NCBI RefSeq assembly: GCF_964355755.1
Contig: NC_092671.1
Location: 11,855,001 to 11,919,000 of the forward strand
Reading direction: 5' to 3'
DNA from: Antedon mediterranea
Lineage: Eukaryota > Echinodermata > Crinoidea > Comatulida > Antedonidae
Length of the DNA: 64,000 nucleotides
Shown here: piece by piece, positions 31,722 to 42,540 of the stretch
Position numbering within the stretch: the first letter of the stretch is position 1
Layout of the letters: each line of letters starts with the position of its first letter
Notes under the pieces: model-generated
Databases searched by the model: none
What the model was told of the DNA's origin: nothing
What the model saw: only the letters and a program-made list of their open reading frames with translations
Program-made: the position numbers and the translations under genes

Positions 31722-33590
31722 TTATTTATTATATTCAGAGACTAAAAGCTTTTTGTAGTTGTATTTAAAACTAGAGACTGTACATTTTCTTTTTAACTCT
31801 TGTGAGATAACTCTCCAGAGCTTAGGTCCAACATAAAAAACAGAGTGACGACGGGGCTTATAAAACGACTTATCAGGAATAAAATTATTTATCAAACTTC
31901 TAGTGTTATGTGTATGATCATCAGCAGTTTTTGAAAATAGAGAACTTATATGAAAAGGCAAGATATTTTTAGATAAGCGGAACATATATAGAGCTATCTG
32001 AAGCTTATTCAAATCATAAATGTTTAGAACGTTAAGCTTATAAAAAAGTAATTTCGAATGTGATCTATAAGATTGCCCTGCACAAATACGTAAAGCACGT
32101 TTTTGTAATTTGAACAAGCAGTCAATATGGGTAGTCTCATTACTAAGCCATGGGCACAATGTATCGAACTTATCTAAGGTAACGGCCCAACTTAAATTAA
32201 TATATGAAAGATAAGGTAAAACTAAGACATTGTATAATGTGAGTAGGATTTGTTGAGGGAGTAGATGTTTAAGTTTGTTAATTATACCTATGTTTCTAGC
32301 GATCAAGCTACTGGTTGTATTAATATGTTGCTTCCATGTCAAATTTGAGTCAATAGTGACACAAAGGAACTTGATTTCATGAACATGGTTAATTAGCATT
32401 TTATCAATGTATATATTTTTATCTGTTTTTGTTTTGGCTTTAGGTTTTGAAAAAATAATGTAATTGGTTTTGGATATGTTAAGAATTAATTTGTTGCATT
32501 TTAACCAGTTTGATATGTTACAAAGTTCATTGTTCATGATATTAAATAAAGTGTTAAGATTAGAATGTGAATAAAATATGTTAGTATCGTCGGCAAAAAG
32601 AATAAATTTGAGTATTCTAGAGCTGGAGGGTATGTCGTTAACAAAAATAGAAAATAAAAGTGGGCCTAAGATTGAGCCTTGGGGAACTCCACAAGTAATA
32701 AGTGAGTAACTAGAAATAAAGGAATTGACAGAGGTAAATTGGTAACGATTAGATAGATAACTTGTAATGAGTTGAAGAGGAAGGCCTCTGATTCCATAAT
32801 GTCTAAGTTTATATAGAAGGATATCATGGTTAATGGTGTCAAATGCCTTTGACAAGTCAAGGAAAAGTCCAATAGTAAATGTATCATTACTTAGGGCTTT
32901 AGTTATATTATCATAAATGTCTAATAAAGCAAGATCCGTTGAGAAGTTTTTCCTAAATCCATACTGATGTTCAAATAATATATTGTGCTTGTTAAAAAAA
33001 GGACGAGAATCTAATATTAAGCGCTCAAGAATTTTGGAAAAGACAGGAAGTAAGGAAATTGGTCTATAGTTACTAAAATGATGAACATCATCTTTTTTAT
33101 AAATTGGAACAACCTTAGCAATTTTTAGTAAATCAGGGAAAATACCAGTTTGTAAACAACTATTAAAAATATGGGTAAGTGGTTTGCATATGGAGTAAGA
33201 AATATATTTGATAATTTTGTTTGAAAAACCATCGAAACCAGGGCATTTTTTATTTTGGAGTCCATAAATCATATTGATTACTTCATTTTCAGTAACCGGG
33301 GTTAAAAAAAGAGAATTGTTCAATGGTTGTGAAAGAGAGGTAGTAAAATCAGTATTATTATTGATAGTTGATGTTTTAATATTGTTGACAAGTTTAGGAC
33401 CTATGTTAATAAAGTAGTCATTAAATTTAGAGGTAATTTGTTGAGGATCTAAAATTTTAGAATTGTTATGTAAAAAATACGAGGGCAGAGGTTTTCTAAA
33501 ATTTTTTCCCAGTACATTATTGATTGTTTGCCAAGTTTTTTGAATATCGTGTTTATAAAGATTAAATTTATCAGAAAAAATTTTTTTTTT
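31722..33590 (-). pseudogene. LINE reverse transcriptase (Jockey/CR1-like)
   Basis: The RT and C-terminal domain of the same LINE. The frame is open from about 33590, in the linker, to TAA at 31722; the first ATG lies at 33323. Motifs in order: NKKCPGFDGFSNKIIKY, RPISLLPVFSKILERL, FLDLSKAFDTINHDIL (motif A), GVPQGSILGPLLFSIFVNDI (motif B), ILFADDTNIF (motif C with both Asp). The thumb and C-terminal region (FKLQKRALRICAG; then PRRHSVFYVGPKLW) are typical of Jockey/CR1-group proteins. All catalytic residues are present. It is offset by one frame from the endonuclease at a poly(A) run. No RNase H is seen, as expected for this group. Confidence 0.9.
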
Positions 33591-34892
33591 GTTATACGAA
33601 GTAAATTGGTAATTTTGTTCCTATGTTGAGTATACTTATCTCTGTCCTTTTGTTTACCAGATTTAAGGTATTTTTTATATAATTTGTTTCTGGTATCGAT
33701 GGATTTTATTAGCCCATGGGTTATCCATGGCTTTGTAGTTTCTTTGAGGAGGTTACGTTTACGTCGAACAGTTTTAATACTATCATTGTAGAGAGTGCTA
33801 AATCTATCATGAAAACTGTTATAAGCGTGGTTGGGATCATTGTCTAAGTTATATATATAAGACCAATCTTCATCTAATAAACTGTTGTTTAGTGATGAAA
33901 TAGAATTATTCGTCTCACATTTCAAATAAATGTATTTGGGCGTAGTGTTTAAAGTTGGAGAAGATGATATGGACTTTTGAATTAAAGAAAAAACTGGGAA
34001 ATGGTCAGATATATCAGAATAAAATATGCCGGTACAAATATTGTCTGATATATTATTGGTAAAGATATTATCAATTAGAGTTGCGGTTGATCTAGTTACC
34101 CTAGTGGGTCTTGTCGTTAATGGAAAGAAGTTGGATTGAAATAGGGAGTTAGTAAAATCTAAAGTAGTTTTATGCGTATTTGAGTTTAATAGATTAATGT
34201 TAAAGTCACCTGAAAGGTATCCAGTTTTGTTCTCATTAATGATAATTTCAATTAAGTTAGAAATGTTATTATTAAATGAATTTATGGATAGTTCAGGAGG
34301 ACGATATTTAACCCCTAGAATAATATTTTTTGGGTGCGCGTTTATTTCTATAAAAATGTATTCTGAATCATTGATAAGTAAATTAGATAGATCGGTGCGT
34401 AAGGTGTATTGAAGTTGTTGATGCAAATATATAGCAACACCACATCCTGTCCTATTAGTTCTAGAAGAATGCAAGAGGTTATAATGAGGAATTTTATAAA
34501 GGGAAAAGGGTGTGATATTTGTGTTAAAGAATGTTTCACTAAAGCATAATGCTGAAAATTGATGATTGATTGCACTAAGGTAATCGGTAATTTCATTAAA
34601 GTTTTTTACTAGACTACGTGCATTTAGATGAAATAAACTAAATGAATAAATGTTGTTAGTGTGCTTACTATTAAAACTGTCAATTATCAATACTATTAAT
34701 ATCTGTTACATAGTTGTCATTTCCACTATTAGTGTTCTTGAAATTGATATCAAAAGGATTAAAGATAAGGGAGGATAATTTATCAAAATCAGCTTTATGA
34801 TCGAGAAAAAAATATCTTAAGGTATGTGAAAACTCATTGTCGTCAATAATATGATTAAATGGAAATACAAAATTGATAGATGGACACTCCAT
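33449..34892 (-). pseudogene. LINE N-terminal segment and APE-type endonuclease
   Basis: Starts at the ATG at 34892 (MECPSINFVFPFNH), runs 70 codons to a stop at 34680, and the frame then shifts near 34685 into the endonuclease. That domain nicks target DNA to prime reverse transcription. Its motifs are complete: FHLNARSL, SETF (catalytic Glu), YRPPE, SGDFNIN (GDFN), RPTRVT, LIDNIFTN and SDISDHFPVF (catalytic SDH). The apparent start of the 413-codon frame is a TTG, so it is not an independent gene. After RITKKK, near 33580, the frame is lost in a homopolymer (A11 on the minus strand). The next frame carries the expected linker KTWQTINNVLGKN. One frameshift at each end makes this copy inactive as read, unless they are sequence errors. 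Confidence 0.85.
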
Positions 34893-35145
34893 TGTTAAGG
34901 TTTCGAGTATTTAAAAATTAATAAAGGCATGGTATGTGTCGTATCGAGTAAATAATATTTTTTTGGACGTCTGGGGTTTTTAGTATGCGTATAAGGTGTT
35001 ACATTACACAACATTAAACAGTACAACAAAAGTATCAATAAACAATGTACTATAGGCCTATAATATATAATAAATAACAGTATTAAATAAGGATGTAGAT
35101 TTTCCTTTCTTTTAGATATAGGAAATACAATGTTTATTGCGTGAG

Positions 35146-35395
35146 AGGGTTGTTTTACTTTTTTTATTATTATTGTGATCACATCCAAAATTTGGATCGA
35201 ATTTATTATAATAGATGATGATTGACAGTTAAAATTGGAAAAAGTAAAATAATATTGTTTAAAAATGGAAAATTTTGAAATATGAAAAATGTAATTAGCC
35301 TACTTAGGTAAAGAAATTGAAATAGTAAAATCTCTTAATATCTTGTAGTCACTTTCGATTGTTCAGGAAATTGGAAAAAAATGTTACTACTACTA
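35146..35395 (+). pseudogene. LINE RT thumb fragment, decayed (D1)
   Basis: Aligns with 42182-42395, where the plus frame reads GKEIEIVKSLKYLGVIFNCS, a standard post-palm LINE segment. This copy has small deletions that break the frame (AATATCTTGTAGTCAC). It flanks the LINE insertion and is older than it. Confidence 0.5.
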
Positions 35396-35970
35396 AACTA
35401 TTACTGTTCATTATTAAAAAATGTAAACATATTGAAATAGTTTTTAATTTTCCCCACTAATAAATTTGAATACACAACAACAGCACACAAATATAAGTGT
35501 ACAGTACAGTTTACCTGAGCAAACATATTCGAAGAAGGTGTTTCATCATATTTCCTCATTTTTAGTCGCGTGCAACGCGACTCTACTGCTCACTATGTCG
35601 GTCCTGTTGGTCGATCGGTCGGTCGGTAAACACTAACTTGTATATGGCCTTGTATTGATATCAGTTTCATCTAGCTAAGTCAATTTTTCAGAGTATATTC
35701 CTTATGGCCAGGACTCGATGTGGTTATGTTTTTCACGGTGCGCAATCAAAAATTACAAGGTCTACGCACAATTTAACGAAATCACGTTTGTAATCATATC
35801 TTCACAAGCATGAATCACAATTAAATAACATTTGATGCTCATAAATTTCAGGTCATATTTCATCATATGGCAATACAATTACGTGCGTAGCGGATACAAA
35901 GCATGCGTACGCGCGCCTAAAATTTTCAAAATTGTCAAAGTTATTTTCGATGAAATTGGAGTACGTTTCA
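35396..35970. other. Non-coding stretch; D1 end and C2 junction
   Basis: The part to 35560 matches 44668-44846. The tiny TIR element (left end AGTCGCGTGC at about 35572) lacks its right end here. The remainder to 35970 has no gene seen. Confidence 0.5.
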
Positions 35971-36275
35971 GATACTCGGCGCCGAATGGTTTGCATTCGT
36001 TGGCCACTCAATTGCAGTGCTCGAGCTGTTCCCTATCATACTCGCCCTAGGTGCCGAAACTAGCAGACAAGAACATTTTATTTCGTTCGGACAACCAAGC
36101 GGTTTGCACGGTAATTAATAAGAAAACCGCTAAGGATCCGATCCTCCTAATACTATTGCGCCGGATGGTCCTTCGCTGCCTGAACTACAATATTATGTTG
36201 AAGGCGCAACGCATACCTGGGTCTTCTATCAAGATTGCAGGTGGAAAAAGGCAAAGTCCTTATACCCATTCCTAG
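35971..36275 (+). pseudogene. DIRS RNase H fragment (C2)
   Basis: The C-terminal part of the RT/RNase H frame described at 21660-23014. It starts in the segment around GAECFALEW, lacks 18 bases between two CATT strings, and has one extra G (TTTCGTTCGG against TTTCTTCGG) that shifts the frame just before DNQAVCTVIN. The remaining 36051-36275 frame ends exactly as in C1 (RQSPYTHS). The DIRS 3' sequence and its compound hairpin follow to 36645. As it starts abruptly, this is a duplication fragment and not an independent insertion. Confidence 0.85.
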
Positions 36276-36645
36276 CTTCACGCCCCACTGAAGTCCAGCA
36301 AGGGCTGCTTCAGTTGTAACTAAATAGAACTTTTTATCTCAAAATAACAGCGTTTTTCCTCTTTTGCAGTTTCTCCTTCTACAACTCTCAATTCAAATAC
36401 AAATATTAAAGTGAGAATTAGGAGGTTCAGCTGGGGCAGCTTCTTAATAATTTTCAACTTTTAACCCAAATCTGGCACGGGATCGTATACTCCAATCCCT
36501 GGTTCTGGGGTTCCTCTTGTTTGTCTGGGCGGTAACCCATCGAGATGGGTTTTTTGGCGCGGTTACCCAGACTTAAGGGGATCAAAACGACATGCTGGGG
36601 TTATAGGAATATAATATATAGGATTATTACGATTAATTAATTGTA

Positions 36646-37937
36646 CTAGATGGTACGCTCACTTCGCTCGCGTACCATCTAGGTCGTGTCCACAGATGGT
36701 TCTCGAATACACAGTAATTTCAGCGTAAAAAAACTGGCGATTTCAAAACGTACCGCAGGATTATAAATACATTGTCGTTTTCAGAAACGAATAAATAGAC
36801 ACGATAATTAATGTAGTCAACTAAAATTAAACTTGTCTTAAAAATAAGTCCAATTTTTTTATTTGAACTCATTTAAACAAACCCAATTTGTATTTTGTAT
36901 AGAGTTGAGGGATGGGGAAGAGGATGGGAAGAGCAATTTTTAAATATATTCTTTATCCACTGAGTAACGAAATATTGTTTTGAATGTTTTATAGGCCTAT
37001 CAATAATATACCACTAAACACAGTAAAACATTTACGATTTCATACGTTTTTAAAACTGTCACTGTTATAGTCGATTGAAATAGTAAAGTACATGTAACGA
37101 TACACCACTACGACGTTTATATTTTTTATAATTATTGATTAATACAAACGTTGAGAAGGAACTGTCAGTAATAAAGTTTTTATTTGTATATTATGTGTTT
37201 ATTATATCCAGCAGTAGTATCCTACCCACAGTCACAGTAATAAATGTTCTTTGTATATGTGTTTATATATCTAACAGTAACCACATTCACAGTAAGAAAA
37301 TTTCGATTCAAATGGCGACCAAAAATGGTTAATGCGTATTTACAATATTGTCAAAATATTGCAATACTATTATTATCTCAGTTTTAAGTTTATTCTCCAA
37401 GGGCCTATACATTTACCTACTTGTGTTAAACCAAGGGCTCATACATTTACCTACAAACTGGGAGTCTGAGAGATTGGAATGTTCCATTCATCGCCAAGCA
37501 ACCCTTTTGTATAAACATATATTAAATCTATCAAAATAGTATTTCTTAAAGAAAATCGGCCTGTCTTCAACATTATGATGCTGTACTGGAGCTGTTCAAC
37601 CGGTTTTCAGCTATTAAAAACAGTTGTCGTAGGAAGAGATAGGAAATTGCGAAGCATCCTCGTATTATTGTGTGCGGGTATTTTTCAAGATGGACATTCA
37701 TTATACAGTGTATACAGCGATCGGAAAACACCCTATTTGGGGCAAATCGTTGAACCTAAATTCGTTTTAATTGTCAATAACTAATTACCTAACTCAAATT
37801 AATTAGTAAATAGGTTTACACCAGGTGGTTAAAATCAGTACCGAAAGTACGAACCAACTTTATATACCATCAAGTAAAAATTCTAGAAATAACGCGCGAT
37901 TTTCCGAATTTTGCCCTTACGTAAATTTATATATAGA
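36646..37937 (-). mobile_element. Helitron-like element (copy 2, C2)
   Basis: Same termini and target (A on the 5' side, T on the 3' side of the minus-strand element) as copy 1; 1292 bp. Differs from copy 1 by a few bases, so the two are duplicates of one insertion. Confidence 0.8.
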
Positions 37938-38659
37938 TTACAATAAATGTATGCCATGTTCCGTACTTGTATCAATACTATAATTGTAGACATAGTAAAT
38001 CATTCTTGCATAAGTTTTAGCAAAACATTTATCCATTTAATACAGAGGTGTGTGCCTCTGGCCCTTATAGGTTTTAATACGAATGTATGTAGGCCTACTT
38101 TATATGAATTTATGTAGATTTCAAATACTCTAGTTATATAGTGTAGTACGAATTTTAGGTGATTATAACAGTCTTAGATAAACTTATGTAATTAGGATAT
38201 GAACTACGGTATATGATTATATATACTGTGCCTTTAATTGGTGATAATTACGATGTACGGCCGGCCGTGTCTATATTTTATTGTGTAATAGCACGGCCGA
38301 TACGTTTACTTATAGCATAAGTTTATCATCGTCATTTAATTTAATAAATGACATTTCCATCCAATATTTCATGTACTCGCCAGTCGGGACACAAAGAGGG
38401 AATATCACTAATAAGAGAGGATGGCAAGAAGCAATTATAATTAGAAAAACTGCAAAAACATGAACAGATATCAAGGAGGAAAGTGGCTGCCACACATATA
38501 CGATGATCTATTAGAAGTGAGACGGCCGACCGGGGCGGACCTCTCTGGGACTACTCACCCAGAGGTTTTCAAGTAACAACATATAGAGGGTGCGTGTCAC
38601 AAAAACATCACGTGACTATGCCATGATCAGTGTCGGCAAACCAAGTTGACATCACAACC
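37938..38659. other. Non-coding stretch (C2)
   Basis: Counterpart of 24676-25400, with the same two hairpins. It joins the foldback directly at ACATCACAACC, so the 370 bases found in C1 before the foldback are missing. Confidence 0.6.
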
Positions 38660-39565
38660 TATGGAACGCCTCCTCTGCCTTCAGTTCACATTTGTTATGC
38701 AGTACACACCAATCGTCATGCAGTACACACCAATCGTCATGCAGTACACACCAATCGTCATGCAGTACACACCAAACATCATGCACTACACACCAATTGT
38801 CATGCAGTGCACACCAATCGTCATGCAGTACACACCAATGGTCATGCAGTACACACCAATGGTCATGCAGTACACACCAATCGTCATGCAGTACACACCA
38901 ATCGTCATGCAGTACACACCAATCGTCATGAAGTCAAATATGTCTACTACTACACCGCACGTGCTTTATGACTAAAATGGCTGGAAAAACTATTAAATAA
39001 ATCTTGGAATCTATAGGACGTAAAGCACGTGCGGTGTAGTAGTAGACAGCGTGAGTTGCTGTAGTATAAAGTTTGTATATAGCCTTAGTTTTACAGCCGT
39101 CTAATAAAAGTCACGTGATATTCGATTTTGTCGATAGGTGGCGGTATAAATTACGCAATATTGGACTGCATGACGATTGGTGTGTACTGCATGACGATTG
39201 GTGTGTACTGCATGACGATTGGTGTGTACTGCATGACGATTGGTGTGTACTGCATGACCATTGGTGTGTACTGCATGACGATTGGTGTGTACTGCATGAC
39301 AATTGGTGTGTACTGCATGATGTTTGGTGTGTACTGCATGACGATTGGTGTGTACTGCATGACGATTGGTGTGTACTGCATGACGATTGGTGTGTACTGC
39401 ATGACGATTGGTGTGTACTGCATGACCATTGGTGTGTACTGCATGACCATTGGTGTGTACTGCATGACCATTGGTGTGTACTGCATGACCATTGGTGTGT
39501 ACTGCATGACCATTGGTGTGTACTGCATGATAAATGTGAACTGAAGGCAGAGGAGGCGTTCCATA
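38660..39565. mobile_element. Foldback element 1, uninterrupted copy (C2)
   Basis: Ends TATGGAACGCC and GGCGTTCCATA. The left array has 11 units (about 38697-38930) and the inverted right array 17 units (about 39165-39535). The left arm lost the segment between the array and GTCTACTACTACACCGC. The core matches C1. No target duplication is visible because both flanks differ from those of C1. Array lengths differ from C1 (13 and about 12), so the minisatellite is changing in copy number. Confidence 0.85.
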
Positions 39566-39757
39566 TGTGCGCGCCTGTGCGGATCACCTGAAAATATCCC
39601 TGTATAGGTGATTCGCCTGTTTTTGCCCGTCTCGTTTTTGTTAAATATTAAATAAAAAAAGAATTCGCTATAAACTGAAAAATGTTGGTGACGTGCATAA
39701 TCATGTCGTGATTTGAGAATTAGGTTTGGTGACAGTATAGGCATAGATATACTGTAC

Positions 39758-40426
39758 ATGTAAAACGGCCAAAAATAATTCAAATATTTTTACATCTAAA
39801 TGGTTCTCCTGATTGTAAAATGGTCTCTAAAAAGGAGTAGTTTTAAATGCTCAAATAATATGTATTTTATTAAGTGGTAGAAACGTTCACTTAATAAACA
39901 ATATTAATGCCAATCTATAATCACTCGTTGTGTAATTTATAGTTTACTTTTGGTGTACCCAGGCTTATCATATTACAATAGATGTTTACTGTTGTCCTGC
40001 ATACTGTACCTATCACATTCATCACTGATAGTAGAATGTCTACCGAAATATGTCAGTAATAGTAAAAAGTTTTTTTTCAGTTACAATTTATCTCCGAAAC
40101 TTAACTTTAATATAAAACTATCGGTCTGAAACAACGACCCTCGCGATTGGAAAAGATGTTGCAGAAAGAAAATTGTCATTGCAGTAGGCCTGGCTTTATG
40201 TCCTTACTCACATCCGCATATGGTGCGAACATTATTTTTAGATTCTTTTATTCACAATGCATTACTACAACTGACAACAGTAGTAGTGTTATCCACGGCC
40301 TATATTGTTTTGAGACTTTGTTTCTACATTGTGACTTTGCCTGCTCACATTGGGTAGGCTTATTATTTGTTAATTATGCTCATAAGTCTGTGGTGACAGA
40401 TATTTGAAACAAATATTTTATCTTAC
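39758..40426. other. Interval private to D2, no gene seen
   Basis: AT-rich, without recognisable coding. The 86-codon plus frame at 40147-40407 has no motif and lies 3' of the minus-strand exon cluster. It may be intron or flank of that gene. Confidence 0.4.
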
Positions 40427-40510
40427 CTTCACTTTTCACTGCAAGCCTAAACTCCTTAGTACATTTGTCACGATCATATCCGTCTTCCAAACAGGACAGC
40501 ATGCAGGTAG
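40427..40510 (-). CDS. Candidate Cys-motif exon d (84 bp, phase 1-1)
   Basis: Minus-strand exon flanked by an acceptor (TTTTTAG before CTACCTGC) and a donor (GAAG followed by GTAAGA). Conceptual peptide: ATCMLSCLEDGYDRDKC then TKEFRLAVKSEG, with the first codon split after its first base. The C-x3-C-x9-C spacing matches exon c, but the fourth Cys position is Phe. Length 84 = 2+81+1, so both ends are phase 1. Last of the four in transcription order. Protein family not recognised. Confidence 0.5.
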
Positions 40511-40745
40511 CTAAAAATCAAAATAAAACTAGTGGAAAATTAACTGGTATTAATGTAAATAAACCATCACAACACAATATTCAACATCATAACACAATAT
40601 TCAAATCTGCCTTCAAATCCTCCAAGAAAAACAAACTACAAAAGCACTTCATTGTTCTGAACTGTGTTTTAATTGTTTTCTGTTAATCTTCACTTTCATT
40701 CCAGTTTGATTGATATTTGAATTAATAAATTAAAATTAAATTTAC

Positions 40746-40817
40746 CTTTCTCTGTACAGACATCATTACATTGGGCACGATCATCTCCAGATTTCAAACA
40801 AGCTATTACGCATTCAG
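40746..40817 (-). CDS. Candidate Cys-motif exon c (72 bp, phase 1-1)
   Basis: The clearest of the set. Acceptor TTTTGTTTTAG precedes CTGAATGC, and donor GTAAAT follows GAGAAAG. The peptide is AECVIACLKSGDDRAQC followed by NDVCTEKG: a C-x3-C-x9-C-x3-C arrangement with an acidic loop. Both ends are phase 1, so the exon can be duplicated or skipped without changing frame, a hallmark of extracellular modular proteins (established knowledge). It is about 70% identical to exon a over its last 18 residues. Twin C-x3-C spacing also occurs in unrelated families such as small Tim chaperones and alpha-hairpinins, so I do not assign one. Confidence 0.55.
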
Positions 40818-41097
40818 CTAAAACAAAATCAAACAGATAATATAACGCATTAGAATCAGTTGTATTATAAAAGTGCAATGTATTTTAACACGTTTTCACA
40901 AACAATTGTAGCTTTAAACTTTAAAAGTATATACCTATTAGAAGCTAATTAGTCATTTTAAGTTTAGGCCTCAGATATTTAAATAGTGTATAAACAAATT
41001 ACTGTATAATCTAAAATTATTAGTTTAGGCCATGTTTTTCAAAAGTAAAATGATCAGAAAGAAAGCAATCATAAAAAGATAACAACAAGTCGTTTAC

Positions 41098-41133
41098 CGT
41101 GGTCCTTAAATTTTGAACACTCTTTCAAGAGAC
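41098..41133 (-). CDS. Candidate mini-exon b (36 bp, phase 1-1)
   Basis: Acceptor TTTTTTAG then GTCTCTTG; donor CACG followed by GTAAAC. Peptide about LLKECSKFKDHG, with only one Cys. Its place between exons a and c and its shared phase support it; the sequence itself is weak. Confidence 0.3.
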
Positions 41134-41294
41134 CTAAAAAACTTTGAATAATTAGTAATACAAAAATCAACTTTCAAAAAAACAAACAAAAAACAAAAAC
41201 GACAAAGGAATTAAATCCAATAATACCCAACATCGGAGATATTTTGATAGATTTGAATTGAACATAAATTGTGAAAGCATTATCTTATGCTCAC

Positions 41295-41348
41295 CTTTTG
41301 CCTTACAGTAATCATTGCATTGGGCATTATCATCTCCAGATTTTAAAC
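41295..41348 (-). CDS. Candidate Cys-motif exon a (54 bp, phase 1-1)
   Basis: Acceptor ATTTTATAG then GTTTAAAA; donor AAAG followed by GTGAGC. The peptide LKSGDDNAQCNDYCKAKG is nearly the same as the second half of exon c. The first half (the first C-x3-C) is missing, because the acceptor falls inside what would be the exon, so the copy may be decayed or use another acceptor. Length 54 = 2+51+1, again phase 1. The 5' exons, including any signal peptide, are not found before 41468, where block D2 resumes. Confidence 0.45.
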
Positions 41349-41705
41349 CTATAAAATATTAATAATATACAGTATAGACATTTTTACCAACTCAAAAACT
41401 CTACGAAACATTTTTAAAGAATTTGATTCAACATTTTCTTGGGTTAGATGGAATTATTTTCACTGTAGGCCTATTTTAATTTGTTATGTACAGTAACATA
41501 ATATGTTTCATTCAGTTACGATGGTTCATAGCTGTCACCTTTATCTTCATTATTATTTAATATTTTTATAATTGATATAGAGGATTTATTACATTCTGCT
41601 GAAAATTAAAAAAAGATAAAAAATTGACAACATAAAATATTAATCACTTATTTTATCAGTGATACGGTGTATGCATTACAGGATAAATAAATTAGACCGT
41701 AGCCA

Positions 41706-41824
41706 GATATGTCGGCCCTAAACCGTCTCGGTCAAAGTCAAGTCGGCCCCGCGTCAAGTCGGCCCCGCGTCAAGTCAGCCCCGCGTCAAGTCGGCCACGC
41801 GTCAGCCCGGCCACAAGTCAACTC
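41706..41824. repeat. GTCAAGTCGGCCCCGC minisatellite, about six units
   Basis: Units of about 18 bp (TCAAGTCGGCCCCGCG and variants with CAGCC, GGCCACG). Expanded relative to 30949-31004. Confidence 0.85.
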
Positions 41825-42181
41825 GCGAATAGATTTCATTGAATTATATGATTCTCACATTTTAGTATTATTTTAAACTGTTTAATTATTATAATAACGC
41901 ATTGAATCGACATTGTTAACATTTTGTTTAACTAATTTTAAGAAACTGTGTATTATATATGTAAGTTGTAATGTTCTATGCTGGACCTTTTGAAAAACAA
42001 CAATGTCCCCTTGGCGGGACAACGTTGATATTATGGAAATATGTTAATAAATAAATAAATAAATAAAATATAATACATCAAATTCATTAGCAAAAGATTC
42101 ATAAATGTTAACCATCTTTTGTATAAGGCATCAATGAGGGTAAAAGAAACACCATATCGTCGGCATAACTATAGGGTTGTT

Positions 42182-42540
42182 AAACATTATTGTGATCACA
42201 ATACGACTAGGATCGAATGTATTATAATAGATGAGGATTGACAGTTAGAACAGTTAGAAAAAGTAAAATAATATTGTTTAAAAATAGAAAATTTAGAAAT
42301 ATGAAAAATTGAATTATCTAGGTAAAGAAATTGAAATAGTAAAATCTCTTAAATATCTTGGAGTCATTTTCAATTGTTCAGAAAATTAGGAAAAGGCAAG
42401 CGAAAAAATAATAGGCCTACACAGGCTAAATAAATCACTTTTCTCACACAAAAATATAGTCTATCAGAAATATGGACATCTACTACCTGTGAATACTTGG
42501 AACCACTTATTTGTTATAATAAACTTAATTATACTGTATG
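42182..42540 (+). pseudogene. LINE RT thumb/C-terminal fragment (D2)
   Basis: Plus-strand frame from about 42320: LGKEIEIVKSLKYLGVIFNC, then (after a TAG) EKASEKIIGLHRLNKSLF, then LPVNTWNHLFVIINLIILYG. The pattern VKSxKYLGVxF ... LP..TWN.LF ... ILYG is standard for the region after the RT palm in LINE ORF2 proteins. One stop and earlier small indels show decay. It ends abruptly at 42540, where an unrelated repeat begins. The 5' neighbour is the site that, in D1, received the 3.8 kb LINE. Clade unassigned. Confidence 0.65.

Larger units (their letters stand above)
31367..35145 (-). mobile_element. Full-length-looking LINE (Jockey/CR1-like), insertion in D1
   Basis: A 3.8 kb minus-strand insertion bounded by AGGGTTGTT at 31357-31365 and 35146-35154, a target-site duplication. 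D2 retains the empty site with one copy (42173-42181, TATAGGGTTGTTAAAC). On the minus strand the order is 5' leader (35145-34893), N-terminal segment, APE endonuclease, RT, 3' UTR (31721-31367), and a tail of AAACAAAC units. Only two frame disruptions are seen in the coding part. Clean duplication, complete domain order and empty site indicate recent insertion. Confidence 0.9.
30466..35560. repeat. Duplicated block D, copy 1 (D1)
   Basis: Matches D2 in pieces: 30466-30695 to 39566-39757; 30700-31366 to 41468-42181; 35156-35395 to 42182-42395; 35400-35560 to 44668-44846. The gaps are insertions private to one copy: the LINE at 31367-35145 in D1, and in D2 the Cys-exon cluster interval and the 42396-44667 interval. 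Confidence 0.85.
35971..39565. repeat. Duplicated block C, copy 2 (C2)
   Basis: Second copy of 22693-26649. It begins inside the DIRS RNase H, carries the Helitron and the foldback, and ends exactly at the foldback's right end (39565), where block D2 starts. Confidence 0.92.

Noticed and set aside
34895-35188. Extra LINE ORF upstream of the endonuclease
   Set aside because: The frame crosses the 5' boundary of the LINE (35145) into flanking DNA, so it cannot be an element gene.
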